Positions 54,301 to 63,300 of a stretch of DNA of 64,000 nt are shown piece by piece; position 1 is the first letter of the stretch, and the number at the start of each line of letters is the position of its first letter. Source of the stretch: Pelagihabitans sp963760375 (lineage in GTDB: Bacteria > Bacteroidota > Bacteroidia > Flavobacteriales > Flavobacteriaceae); NCBI GenBank assembly GCA_963760375.1, contig CAVXCS010000005.1, forward strand, positions 744,001-808,000, read 5' to 3'. Made by a program: the position numbers and the translations under genes. The notes under the pieces were generated by a model. The model did not search any database and had not been told where the DNA came from. It saw only the letters and a program-made list of their open reading frames with translations.

Positions 54301-55303
54301 CTTTGTCCGCAATGGTGATTTCTTCATAGCGATCGGTAATACCCTCGAATTTCAAGATGCCTCGAAAGTTGTTGCCGATCCAGACGTTCCCGTCGGTATC
54401 CTGTAAGATCCCGTTCAAATTGTTCCAAAGTTCGGTCCGAGACTCGGGGTATTCTATAACGGTCTTCAGCGAAGCCTGCTCGGGGGCGTATTTATAAATG
54501 CCATTTCGGGTGGTGATCCATAAAATGTTGTCCGCATCCGAAAAAAGTGCGGTAATGTTGTTCTCGGATTCGCCAAAGTTAAATCCTCCCAGTTCTTCTG
54601 CAACCACGGGCTTAAAAGCAGTTTCGTTTTTTGCCATGTGCATTAAGCCATAGGCGGTTGACCCGAACCAAATGCCGCCCTTCGAGTCTTCTGCAATCGC
54701 AAGGGTTGCCCCTGTATGAATGGGCTGATCGACATTTAAAATCTCATAAGGGGCCCGAACCCATTCGTCGGTTTTAGGCTGGTAGGCGACCAGTTCCATG
54801 TTCTGGCAGGCCGCCCATAATCGATTTTGGGAATCCCTTAGAAAATTAAAAACCCGACCGCCCCCAACGGCCATATTGAAAATTTTGGCGAAATCATAGT
54901 TGATGAACTTGTTCTGTTTTCGATCATATTTGGAGACCCCTTGATCGTTGGAGACCCAAATATCATGGTTTTCATCTTCCTCCAAGCCCCATAAAAAATT
55001 GTTCTGCAGACTTGAAGCCTGACCCGGGATATTCTTAAAGGTTTCCATTCGATACCCATCATACTTCTGCAGCCCATTGTTGGTGGCCATCCAGATCAGG
55101 CCATAGCTGTCCTGAAAAACATCAAGCACGTTCGTGGAAGCAAGGCCTTCGGAAATCGAGATATAGGTCGGATCGATCTGTTGGGTGCCGACCTGAGCAA
55201 AACCCATGGTAGCAAAAAGGCCGATCAAAGTATAGCGGAACAGCTTGGTCATTCTCATCATTGTCAAAAATGGTTGGGTCATGGTAAATATACTGTTAAT
55301 CAT
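51386..55303 (-). CDS. Beta-propeller sensor histidine kinase with domain inserted in the propeller
   Basis: Up to 1305 residues; the real start may be an ATG at 55258 or 55252, which better opens the signal peptide (KLFRYTLIGLFATMGFAQ). Propeller repeats (GLIWMATNNGLQKYDGY, GNVWIGNNFRGILKFE) are interrupted at about residues 528-680 by a non-propeller segment (TAGTFWVMSVGEGDAN, SYSLHYKTDDSHAYDKWNAD) resembling a beta-sandwich. A Y_Y_Y domain, a membrane helix at about 990 and the shared kinase core follow, with H1058 in GIAHEIQNPLNF. The loop between the N box and the G1 box carries a short repeat-derived segment (PPLGAGGRG). Eight bases separate it from the next gene. Confidence 0.92.
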   Translation of the reverse strand: MINSIFTMTQPFLTMMRMTKLFRYTLIGLFATMGFAQVGTQQIDPTYISISEGLASTNVLDVFQDSYGLIWMATNNGLQKYDGYRMETFKNIPGQASSLQNNFLWGLEEDENHDIWVSNDQGVSKYDRKQNKFINYDFAKIFNMAVGGGRVFNFLRDSQNRLWAACQNMELVAYQPKTDEWVRAPYEILNVDQPIHTGATLAIAEDSKGGIWFGSTAYGLMHMAKNETAFKPVVAEELGGFNFGESENNITALFSDADNILWITTRNGIYKYAPEQASLKTVIEYPESRTELWNNLNGILQDTDGNVWIGNNFRGILKFEGITDRYEEITIADKVKMRGYGWNITITDFIVDKSGIFWFGSLESGLLKYDPVNKPFSFFTYNETDPLSLSQNGVYGILPSKVKPGTVYVGTRGGGLNIFDPNKKTFEKVTFKVVDDRFGGSVRSISEDADGSLWLGSWGDGLIKLDQNFREVARYKYQSNNPNSISNDQVRVIKPDGQGSMWIGTNNGLNIFNPKTGNFQRLASKSTRQYPEALVKEIEALSQTGQKIGLIDKVADFEDLTQKIEVKTAGTFWVMSVGEGDANSMADFGWIQNAKNDTVWHFGDYEQSFYAGGAAKNRIIIAPVALQEGSYSLHYKTDDSHAYDKWNADPADQTALYGIVMIQPKDDNQSQSFREMISENQQGLVMSGNNITDIEITEKYIWVSANGNGLNRIDPVSQTVKYYNYDLNNDNSPSSDNIFDVMKDKNGMIWLATGAGLDILDPNTEKFTRYTEVDGLPTNLTEAIVEGDLGEMWIGTQNGISQMVPNEALGKVTFINYNSTDGLGGDNFISLGATRATDGRFYFGGEHGLTTFNNVSANNVPPALIISNILISNKSVLDMGDDSPLTESLLSVENIDLTHDQNNLSFEFSALHFANPEKNQYAHKLIGYDEDWIYDNRNFASYTNLDPGEYKFAVRASNAYGIWNEEGKTISITIHPPWWATPWAYGLYATVFVFGFIGVDRFMRERIKQKERERSREKELAQAREIEKAYSELKNTQSQLVQSEKMASLGELTAGIAHEIQNPLNFVNNFSEVNSELIAEMKQELEKGNLKEVTSLANDIDENEKKIIFHGKRADAIVKGMLQHSRASSGQKDPTDISALCDEYLRLAYHGLRAKDKSFNATMNTDFDHKIGTVDVVPQDMGRVILNLITNAFYAITERKNDPQTTKEGATYEPTVWVSTKLLPPLGAGGRGEKVEISVRDNGNGIPEKVKEKIFQPFFTTKPTGQGTGLGLSLSYDIVKAHGGTLRCNSIENKGTEFVIELPLK
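51611..51635. repeat. GC-rich short palindromic element in kinase loop, copy A
   Basis: A 25-base element related to the copies at 55541, 59391 and 59460. CTGCCCCCA and TGGGGGCAG form 9-base arms (51612-51637). On the coding strand it reads in-frame as PPLGAGG between the N box and G1 box. Confidence 0.6.
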
Positions 55304-55315
55304 AAAAACGGACCC

Positions 55316-58300
55316 TTAACCTAAGGGTAAATCGATCATTAAAGTGGTTCCTACACCTTGCTTGGTCTCCACTGTAAGTTTTCCACCATGCGCCTTGACG
55401 ATATCGTACGATAGGGATAATCCCAAGCCCGTTCCCTGCCCCGTGGGTTTGGTGGTGAAGAAAGGCTGGAAAATCTTGTCAAGCACCTTCTTCGGGATAC
55501 CGTTGCCATTGTCTTTTACGGAGATTTCAACTTTCCCGCCCTTGCCCCCAGCCCCTGAAAGGGTGTCCCGCCGCTTGGTGCTGATGTTCACTGTCGGCTC
55601 GTAGCCTTTTTGATTTAGTTTTTTACGTTCGTTAACGGCATAAAAGGCATTCGTGATCAGGTTCAGGATTACCCGGCCGATATCCTGGGGCACCACATTG
55701 ATTTTGCCGATCGAAGGATCGAAATCGGTGTTCAGGGTGGCGTTGAAGGACTTGTCCTTGGCCCTTAGGCCGTGGTAGGCCAATCGCAGGTATTCGTCGC
55801 AGAGCGCGTTGATATCCGTTGGCTCTTTTACGCCGCTACTGCTGCGACTGTGCTGTAGCATCCCTTTGACGATGGCATCGGCCCGTTTGCCGTGGTGGTT
55901 GATCTTTTCAAGGTTCTGCTTAATATCTACTGATATGGCTTTTGCTTCTTCAATATCTCCTTTGTCAAGTTCTTCGTTCATCTCATCAACAAGTTCGTTG
56001 CTCACCTCCGAGAAGTTATTGACGAAGTTCAGGGGATTCTGTATCTCGTGGGCAATGCCGGCGGTGAGCTCGCCGAGGCTGGCCATTTTTTCGGACTGGA
56101 TGAGTTGGGTCTGGGTGGCCTTAAGCTCTGCATAGGCCTTTTTAATTTCCTTGGCCTGTTTCAGTTCTTTTTCTCGGGCCTTTTCGCGTTCCCGGCGAAT
56201 GGTTTTGGCTTTTTGGATTAAATGCACCCTATAGCCAATAAACAAGGCCAAGAGGAAATAAACGACATAGGCCCAACCGGTCTGCCACCAAGGCGGGGCA
56301 ATGGTGATCATGATAGCAGCTCCTTCTTCGTTCCAGTTGCCGTCTGCGTTCGACCCTTTTACCCTGAAGGTGTATTCCCCCGGGGAAAGATTGGTGTATG
56401 TTGCTTTGCGTTCTCTAGATAGGGACGACCAATTATTGTCATAATTCTCCAGCTTCCAGGAATAGAGGTTGTCTTCTGGTCTTAGATAATGAAGGGCAAC
56501 GAAATCAAAACTAAGGTCGCGTTGGTCGTGACTTAGGCTTAACTGGTCTGTATAGGAAACCGCCTTTTTAAAAAGCTCCCCGTCCGGAGCACTATATATA
56601 CTATCATTGATACCCATGGAGGTGATCACCATTCTAGGGGGAACAGTATCCTTATCAGATAGTTTATCTGGGTCTATACGGTTAAGCCCATTGTTTCCAC
56701 CAATCCAAATATTGCCATCATTTGTCAATACTGATTGAGTCACGCGCATATTATTTTGCAAGCCATCCTTTTCAAAATAACTTTTAAAGGATTTTGTTGT
56801 GGTATCGAAAACAGATAATCCGCGTCGTGTTGGAAGCCATAAAAGGCCATCCTTATCCATTACAAGTTCGCCCCTGGAAGAAATATCATTATGCAGTAAG
56901 CCCTCTTCTTCCCCAAAATAAATTACCTCCTTAATATCTGGCCCTACAAGGGCCAATCCTCCCCCACTGTAAGTGCTGATCCACATTTGCCCATTACCTG
57001 CTTGCGCGTAGGATACCGTACTGGGCATTTTCATGGCATCCTTACTTCCGTAAAAAAGGTCTTTTTTATAATTATAGAGACTAATACCGCCATCTGTACC
57101 TACCCACATACGGCCGAGATCATCTTCTGCCATAAAGCTAATCTCATTGCTGATCACCGAAAGAGAGTCGCTTAGTTCATTACCGTAATGTTTAAAGCGT
57201 TGTTCCTCTTCCAGATATTTATAAAGGCCATATTCATTGTCCATTGGATCCCCTAACCAAATGTTGCCTTTTGAATCAAGATATATAGGATCTATAATAT
57301 TGCTAAATAATCCATGTTTTTCCCCATCTGAAACTTCAAATTTTTGAATCAGCTTACGGCTCCCTTCTTCAAGAATATAAATACCTTTTCTCCAAACTGA
57401 GATCCATAGATTTCCTGAAGCGTCTTCTGTAATAGCCTCAATATCATATGAATGTTCCAATTGGTCTGAATTGGGAAACAGGCGGATTTCCCCTAGACTC
57501 TTATCCTTTTCGTTAAACCGTAACAGGCCATTGCCATAGGTTCCTACCCATATGGTACCCACAGCATCCTCATAAACAGTATGGATTATACCGGGATCAG
57601 CCCTTTTAGTGGGTAGGCTGATTTTTAGCTCCTTAAATTTTTCATCGCCATCGCCATCGCCAAAAGACAAACCGGAACTGGTTCCTACCCATAAGCGGTT
57701 CTTACTATCCTCAAAAAGACTTGTGATCGTGTCAGAGGGGATACTTCCGGCCATATCTGTTTGATGACGGATTGTTTCGATCTGCCTGGTTTTGGGTGAT
57801 TGTTTATACAGGTTAGGTCGGGTACCCAACCATAAAAGACCGGAATGGTCTAGAAGTGCTTTAAAAGCAAAATAACTGGACCCCTTAGGGAGAGTGTTGT
57901 ATTCATCATTAAATTGTTCATTAAAATGGCTAAAGGATTTGGATGCAAAATCATAAAAAATATATGTGAATGGTTCTCCCCGGGAATAACCGGTGTAATT
58001 CATAGTTCCAAACCAAATCCCTTTTTGATTTTGTGCTAAAATCCCTAATTGATCAATTTTTTTTGGCCCGTGATTAAATTTTAAGGGTCCTTCCCCATAT
58101 TTAAAATGGATCATACTTTCTTTAATCGGATCTATCAAAGTAATATTACCTTGTTCCTGAAAGATCCAAATCTGCCCATGTAAGTCCTCAAATGAATTTA
58201 AAATATTATTTGCAGGCAAGGCATTGTCTTTGTTAGCGTAATTGGTGTATGATTTAATACTTTTCTTCTGGACCGGATCCCAAATATGAATACCATGATC

Positions 58301-59086
58301 TCCCCAAATCAGAAAATGTTGGTGGTTTCCGGTTGCAATAAGTCTTATGGTATCTTTTATAGCAGTACCCGGTATCATTGCACCTGAAGAAATAACTTCC
58401 TCAAAAGTGTCTTTTGAATCATCCCAGACATTAAGAGTTCCTGGATGTTTTAATTGCCAGACACTGCTATCAACCGCAGCTTCCAACAACTCAAAATTTA
58501 ATAGAATATCATTATATCTTCTATGAAATTGTTCGTGTGGATACGTTGATACTTTAGCTGTATTTCTATCTAATCTTGCCAATAAAAGGGTGTCTCTGTT
58601 TGAATTAAAAAACCAGATATTTTCACGTGCATCTTCAAAAAGCATTGTACTTCCCGTAAATAGTAAGCCATCAGGATTCTTTGGGTTTGGTAAATAATTT
58701 GTGAATCGTTCTGTTGTAGGATCAAAAGATGCTAATCCTTGTCCATAATTCCCTAGCCAAAGAGTACCATCTTTTGCCTTAATTAAGCCTCCGTTACCGC
58801 CTTTTAGCTGCAGTTTGGTAGAATCTTTTTTATCAGAAACTCCACTGTAAGCCTTAAAGTTGTAGCCATCGTATTTTACAAGGCCATTCTGGGTGCCAAA
58901 CCAAATAAATCCCTGGTCGTCTTGCACTAAAGAAATAACAAATTCTTCCGGCAGCCCTTCAGCTACCCCGTATTTTTCAAAAGCTATCTTATCCGGAGGA
59001 GATTGGGCCAGTATCGTTACTCCGCAATGCAGCAGCGTTACAATGAGGAATCTTTTGATAAAGGAAAACAAGCTTGTATGCGGCAT
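55316..59086 (-). CDS. Beta-propeller sensor histidine kinase
   Basis: 1256 residues. Signal peptide (FLIVTLLHCGVTILAQ), two-component propeller repeats from about residue 35 to 800 (GFIWFGTQNGLVKYDGYNF, NRLWVGTSSGLSFGD, GNIWIGGNNGLNRIDPD), a Y_Y_Y domain to about 935, one membrane helix at about 945-965, a coiled coil, and the shared kinase core with H1013 in GIAHEIQNPLNF. It has no receiver. The loop after NAFYAV carries TLSGAGGKGG, encoded by a copy of the GC-rich repeat. It is 12 bases upstream of the next kinase gene, and the DNA of its propeller is more AT-rich than its kinase part, which suggests the two halves have different histories. Confidence 0.93.
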   Translation of the reverse strand: MPHTSLFSFIKRFLIVTLLHCGVTILAQSPPDKIAFEKYGVAEGLPEEFVISLVQDDQGFIWFGTQNGLVKYDGYNFKAYSGVSDKKDSTKLQLKGGNGGLIKAKDGTLWLGNYGQGLASFDPTTERFTNYLPNPKNPDGLLFTGSTMLFEDARENIWFFNSNRDTLLLARLDRNTAKVSTYPHEQFHRRYNDILLNFELLEAAVDSSVWQLKHPGTLNVWDDSKDTFEEVISSGAMIPGTAIKDTIRLIATGNHQHFLIWGDHGIHIWDPVQKKSIKSYTNYANKDNALPANNILNSFEDLHGQIWIFQEQGNITLIDPIKESMIHFKYGEGPLKFNHGPKKIDQLGILAQNQKGIWFGTMNYTGYSRGEPFTYIFYDFASKSFSHFNEQFNDEYNTLPKGSSYFAFKALLDHSGLLWLGTRPNLYKQSPKTRQIETIRHQTDMAGSIPSDTITSLFEDSKNRLWVGTSSGLSFGDGDGDEKFKELKISLPTKRADPGIIHTVYEDAVGTIWVGTYGNGLLRFNEKDKSLGEIRLFPNSDQLEHSYDIEAITEDASGNLWISVWRKGIYILEEGSRKLIQKFEVSDGEKHGLFSNIIDPIYLDSKGNIWLGDPMDNEYGLYKYLEEEQRFKHYGNELSDSLSVISNEISFMAEDDLGRMWVGTDGGISLYNYKKDLFYGSKDAMKMPSTVSYAQAGNGQMWISTYSGGGLALVGPDIKEVIYFGEEEGLLHNDISSRGELVMDKDGLLWLPTRRGLSVFDTTTKSFKSYFEKDGLQNNMRVTQSVLTNDGNIWIGGNNGLNRIDPDKLSDKDTVPPRMVITSMGINDSIYSAPDGELFKKAVSYTDQLSLSHDQRDLSFDFVALHYLRPEDNLYSWKLENYDNNWSSLSRERKATYTNLSPGEYTFRVKGSNADGNWNEEGAAIMITIAPPWWQTGWAYVVYFLLALFIGYRVHLIQKAKTIRREREKAREKELKQAKEIKKAYAELKATQTQLIQSEKMASLGELTAGIAHEIQNPLNFVNNFSEVSNELVDEMNEELDKGDIEEAKAISVDIKQNLEKINHHGKRADAIVKGMLQHSRSSSGVKEPTDINALCDEYLRLAYHGLRAKDKSFNATLNTDFDPSIGKINVVPQDIGRVILNLITNAFYAVNERKKLNQKGYEPTVNISTKRRDTLSGAGGKGGKVEISVKDNGNGIPKKVLDKIFQPFFTTKPTGQGTGLGLSLSYDIVKAHGGKLTVETKQGVGTTLMIDLPLG
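55541..55565. repeat. GC-rich short palindromic element in kinase loop, copy B
   Basis: 25-base relative of the element at 59391-59415, differing at about three positions, at the equivalent place in the next kinase gene. Coding-strand product is SGAGGKG. Confidence 0.6.
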
Positions 59087-59147
59087 TGGTTTTTTTTGGT
59101 TGGTCTTAGATAATTACAATAGCTTAATTCGCAGCTATGGGAAAACA

Positions 59148-60308
59148 CTAAGTTTTATTATCCATAGGTAAGATAATGATAAATTCGGAGCCTTTTTGTT
59201 CTTCAGACTTTACTTCCAGGCTTCCGCCATGACCTTTGGTAACGATGTCATAGCTCATGCTCAGTCCCAATCCAGTTCCCTGCCCGGTCGGCTTGGTGGT
59301 AAAGAACGGTTGAAAGATTTTTTCTTTTATGGAATCGGGAATACCGTTGCCGTTGTCCCTGACCGAGATTTCAACTGTCCCGCTCCCGACCCTGCCCCCT
59401 GCCCCTGAAGGGGTGCCCAGTCGCTTGGTACTTACCCAAACGGTGGGTTCATAAGTGACCACCCCTTCAGGGGCCGGGGGCAGAGGGGCATTTTTCCTTT
59501 CGGTTACGGCACTTCGGCTCCGCTCAGTGCAAGCATAAAAGGCATTGGTGATCAGGTTCAGGACCACCCGCCCCATGTCCTGAGGCACTATATCGACGGT
59601 GCCGATCGAAGGGTCGAAATCGGTGTTCATTGTCACGTTGAAGCTCTTGTCCTTGGCCCGCAGCCCATGGTAGGCCAGGCGCAGGTATTCGTCGCAGAGC
59701 GCGTTGAGGTCGGTGGGCTCTTTCACGCCACTGCTGCTGCGGCTGTGCTGCAGCATGCCTTTTACGATACCATCGGCCCGTTTACCATGGTGATTGATCT
59801 TTTCAAGATTTTGTTTGATGTCCTTGGCAATGGCTTTTGCTTCTTCGATATCACCGTTATCCATTTCTTCGTTCATCTCATCGATCAGTTCGTTGCTGAC
59901 TTCCGAGAAGTTGTTGACGAAATTGAGCGGGTTCTGTATCTCATGTGCAATGCCGGCGGTAAGCTCGCCCAGGCTGGCCATTTTTTCGGACTGGATGAGT
60001 TGGGATTGGGTGGCTTTTAATTCGGTCAATGCCTCATCGGTTTTTTTCTTGGCGGCGATCAGGTTTTCCAGATCGATCTGTGCCTGTTTGGCCAGTTCCT
60101 CGGCTTTCTGTAAATCGAGGAAGCGGGTATAGGTCTGTTCGAATACTTTGGCGAATCGTTTAAAGATATCATGGGATTCCGGTACAGGCTCATAGGTAAT
60201 AAACAGGATGTAGCCATATTTAAAAAAGGCGACATGGTCGATCTGCGACTTTGGAAAAGATATTCCGGCCTCCTTCATCTGGAGCAACTGTTCCCCAACA
60301 CCGGGCAA
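59148..60308 (-). CDS. Histidine kinase core, C-terminal part of the frame-disrupted repeat-sensor kinase
   Basis: This frame continues the sensor ORF at 60275-64000 after a frame break between about 60320 and 60370. Its first residues (PGVGEQLLQMKEAGISFPKSQIDH) complete the seventh sensor module, followed by the RFLDLQKAEELAKQAQIDLE coiled coil. The kinase core has the phospho-acceptor His at codon 59945-59943 in GIAHEIQNPLNFVNNF, N box NLITNAFYA, DNGNGIP and GTGLGLSMSYDIV. The apparent TTG start at 60308 is an artefact of the break, not a real start. The loop after NAFYA contains two kinds of short insert (CTERSRSA and PAPEG/PSGAGG). No membrane span or receiver is visible in the part within the window. 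Confidence 0.85.
   Translation of the reverse strand: MPGVGEQLLQMKEAGISFPKSQIDHVAFFKYGYILFITYEPVPESHDIFKRFAKVFEQTYTRFLDLQKAEELAKQAQIDLENLIAAKKKTDEALTELKATQSQLIQSEKMASLGELTAGIAHEIQNPLNFVNNFSEVSNELIDEMNEEMDNGDIEEAKAIAKDIKQNLEKINHHGKRADGIVKGMLQHSRSSSGVKEPTDLNALCDEYLRLAYHGLRAKDKSFNVTMNTDFDPSIGTVDIVPQDMGRVVLNLITNAFYACTERSRSAVTERKNAPLPPAPEGVVTYEPTVWVSTKRLGTPSGAGGRVGSGTVEISVRDNGNGIPDSIKEKIFQPFFTTKPTGQGTGLGLSMSYDIVTKGHGGSLEVKSEEQKGSEFIIILPMDNKT
59391..59415. repeat. GC-rich short palindromic element in kinase loop, copy C
   Basis: Element with core CCCCTGAAGGGG (59402-59413), encoding PSGAGG on the minus strand. It is matched at 23 of 25 positions by an inverted copy 45 bases away (59460-59484). Confidence 0.7.
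59460..59484. repeat. GC-rich short palindromic element in kinase loop, copy D (inverted)
   Basis: Inverted copy of the element at 59391-59415 with core CCCCTTCAGGGG (59462-59473). Read on the minus strand it encodes PLPPAPEG, so both orientations are open in the kinase frame. Confidence 0.7.
59509..59530. repeat. Second type of short insert in the kinase loop
   Basis: GCACT and AGTGC flank TCGGCTCCGCTC to make a small hairpin. It encodes CTERSRSA between NAFYA and VTERKN. The three sister kinases go directly from NAFYA/NAFYV to the ERK- or KQK-like sequence, so this is an in-frame insertion of 24 bases. Confidence 0.65.
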
Positions 60309-63300
60309 GGTGCACAGGTAATCGTAGTGGGCAGGGCATTCATTTTTCCGCGATTTCGTGTGATCATCAAGGTTTCTCCTCGTTTCCCGGCTTCATAATA
60401 GCGAAGGAATATGCCTTCCCTTGGGGTTCTGTATCTGGGAAAGGTACCCTGACCATTACTGCCCCATTCCAAGGAGCCTTTGGGGTCATCATCATAAATA
60501 TTAAAGGCGCAAAACCAGGTGGCCACTCCCAAGGCCTGGACCTGTTTTACCAATTCAAGGGAAAGTTCGGCCAGTTCCTCGCTTTTGTGCATGGCCATCG
60601 ATTTGGCCCTCACCCTTTCCAAGGCCGCCTCAACCTGTGACTCCCTGGCCTGGGCCTCCGCTTTTTGAAGATCAAGAAAACGGGTATACGATTGTTCGAA
60701 AACCCCGGCAAAACGTTTGATGATCTCGTTTTCCTCCTCCGAGTAGGGCTTGGAGGCATAGTTGCCCACAGCTAATAGGATATTCGGCATTAGGGCAAAG
60801 GACCTTGAAAAACCACGGCTCATAACATATGCTTTCTCTTCTGCGGACAAATAGTCGGCCGGATTGTATTTGAACGCATGTTCGAGCCATCTCCTGTTCT
60901 CTTCTTGGGTCAGGATATCCTGATAAAAGTTCAGGCCCTTGGCCCGCACTTCTTTGGCACGGTTCGCCACGGGATGATCCAGATAGGGGACCTTGAGTTC
61001 GTATGGCTTTGGTTTTCCGTACAATGCGGTCCAGAAATGGTAATCTTCCGCTTCGCTGTTGATCGCAAAGCTCACGTGATCGAACCTGATCTTGAGTTGC
61101 TGTAGTTGTTCTGAAACCACGGCGATCACATCGGACAACTCCTCACTGGTATGCATGGCCATACTCCTGGAACGTACCTTTTCCAAGGCGGCTTCAATAT
61201 TTGCTTCCCGGGCCTGGGCTTCCGCCTGCTTAAGATCAAGAAAACGGGTGTAGGTCTGGGCAAACACCTTTCCAAATCGTTTAAAAATGTCATGTGCTTC
61301 TGGAACCGCTTCATAGGTGATAAAGAGCAAAAACCCTTCATTAAATCGAACCAAATGATTGAACTGACGTGCGGGTAGTTTTATTCCCGCCTTCTCAAAC
61401 TGCTCGAAAGTCCCTTTAAGTTCCGGCAGGGATTTCATATAATTATAATGTGCCACCAAATCTTCCCCATCCTGTCCATAGACAAAAAATTCTTCGTCAT
61501 TTACAATTGCGTTATACCAAGGTTCCAAACTTTCATGTTGCGTCAAAGGAAGAACAAAGGGTTCCTGTAGTTCACCTTCACTGCTCATGATACATACACT
61601 CGATTTTTTATCTGTAGAAAGTATGTTGTAACCACAACTCCAGGCTGGTATTCCCAAATTTTGCACTTCCAAAAACAGCACATTGGCCGCTTCGGGCAAT
61701 TCATTACTATGCTGCATGGCCATGGTGCGGCTTCGCACTTTTTCCAAGGCATTTTCGATCTGTGCTTCCCTGGCCTGGGCTTCTGCTTTTTTGAGGTCTA
61801 AGAAACGAGCGTAGGTTTGTTCAAATACCCTTGTAAATCTTGCTAGCAAAGACTCTTCTTCTTCTTTTAGTCTGGAACCGGTAACCAGATGTAAATATCC
61901 ATGTGAAAAATTAAAGCAATAAAATACGCATGGGTCAGGAAACTGGCTTCGCACCATTTCTTCTGCCTCTTTGGAATTAAAAGTGGTAATGGCAAATTCA
62001 AGATGTTTGCTTCGTACCTCACCAGCTACCGTTTGGTGAAATATGATTTGTTGTTTCTTCCATGCCGTATATCGTTCATCAAAAGTGGCATCCCCTGTTA
62101 ATGGAAGATAAAATAACCCTAAAGAATCCCCACCGGGACTGGTAACCCAAGTATATTGCCTGTTGATTTTTTCATTTATTTCCACATAGCCACAGGTAAC
62201 GAAATTATCAACACCCAGAGCCATGAGTTCTTTGTATAAATGAACCACAACATCTTTTACTTCGTCACCCTTTTGCATGGCCATCGTACGGCTGCGCACT
62301 TTTTCCAAGGCATTTTCGATCTGTGCTTCCCTGGCCTGGGCCTCCGCTTTTTGTAGGTCGAGGAAGCGGGTATAGGCCTGTTGGAATACTTTTCCGAAGC
62401 GCATCAGTATTTCATTTTCTTCCTCGGTATAGGGTATACCCTCAAAATTCTCGATATACAGGCCCACGTTGTCCAACAACACCGTTGAGCCGGCCAGCGC
62501 GGGACAGGTCAGGTAAAACTCCTTTGATTCCTCGGGTATTCCAGGAATATGGTCAAACAGTTCCCGGTAAAACTTGTTTTTTGTATCGAAGTCAAGCAGG
62601 TTTGCAAAGAAATTACCTCCTGTTGCCTTAGCTTCCCGAAAACTATTCCAATGGGGGGAATCAAAATAGGGTATGCTGACCTGGGGCGTCGGAATGTCAT
62701 GTGCATCCGCCAACCAGATGAGCATATCTTCCCTGTTTTTATAATCCAGTATAATCCCGGTATGTTCAATATGGATATTCAATTGAATAAATTGTTCATA
62801 TACAACTTGAATAACCTCTTTGAGTTCTTCGCTTTTATGCATGGCCATACTCCTGGACCGTACCTTTTCCAATGCGGCTTCGATATGTGCTTCCCTGGCC
62901 TGGGCCTCTGCTTTTTGGAGGTCGAGGAAACGGGTATAGACTTGTTCGAATACCTTGGCGAATCGAACAGCCATTCCTTGTTGTTCCTTTGACAACAAGG
63001 TTCCGCCAACAATCAGTAAATAGCCTTGTTTGAAATTCAAGGTGTGAATTTTCAACCGTTTGGGAGAAATAGCTATTAATATTTCGGCAGTCAGGGGAAA
63101 ATTGGTGCTCCTTTCGGCTATAAAGGTTTGATGTTTTATGGTTTCTTCTTCATTCAATTCTATGATTAACAAAGGTTCCCGCTTTTTCCAACTTTTTACG
63201 ATGGATTTCATTACAGGGGTCTCGTCGTGCGGCATACCTGTTGCGATTTGCCGAATACTACCATCTGCAGGGTTTACGCCATGACTATAGCCTATACGCG

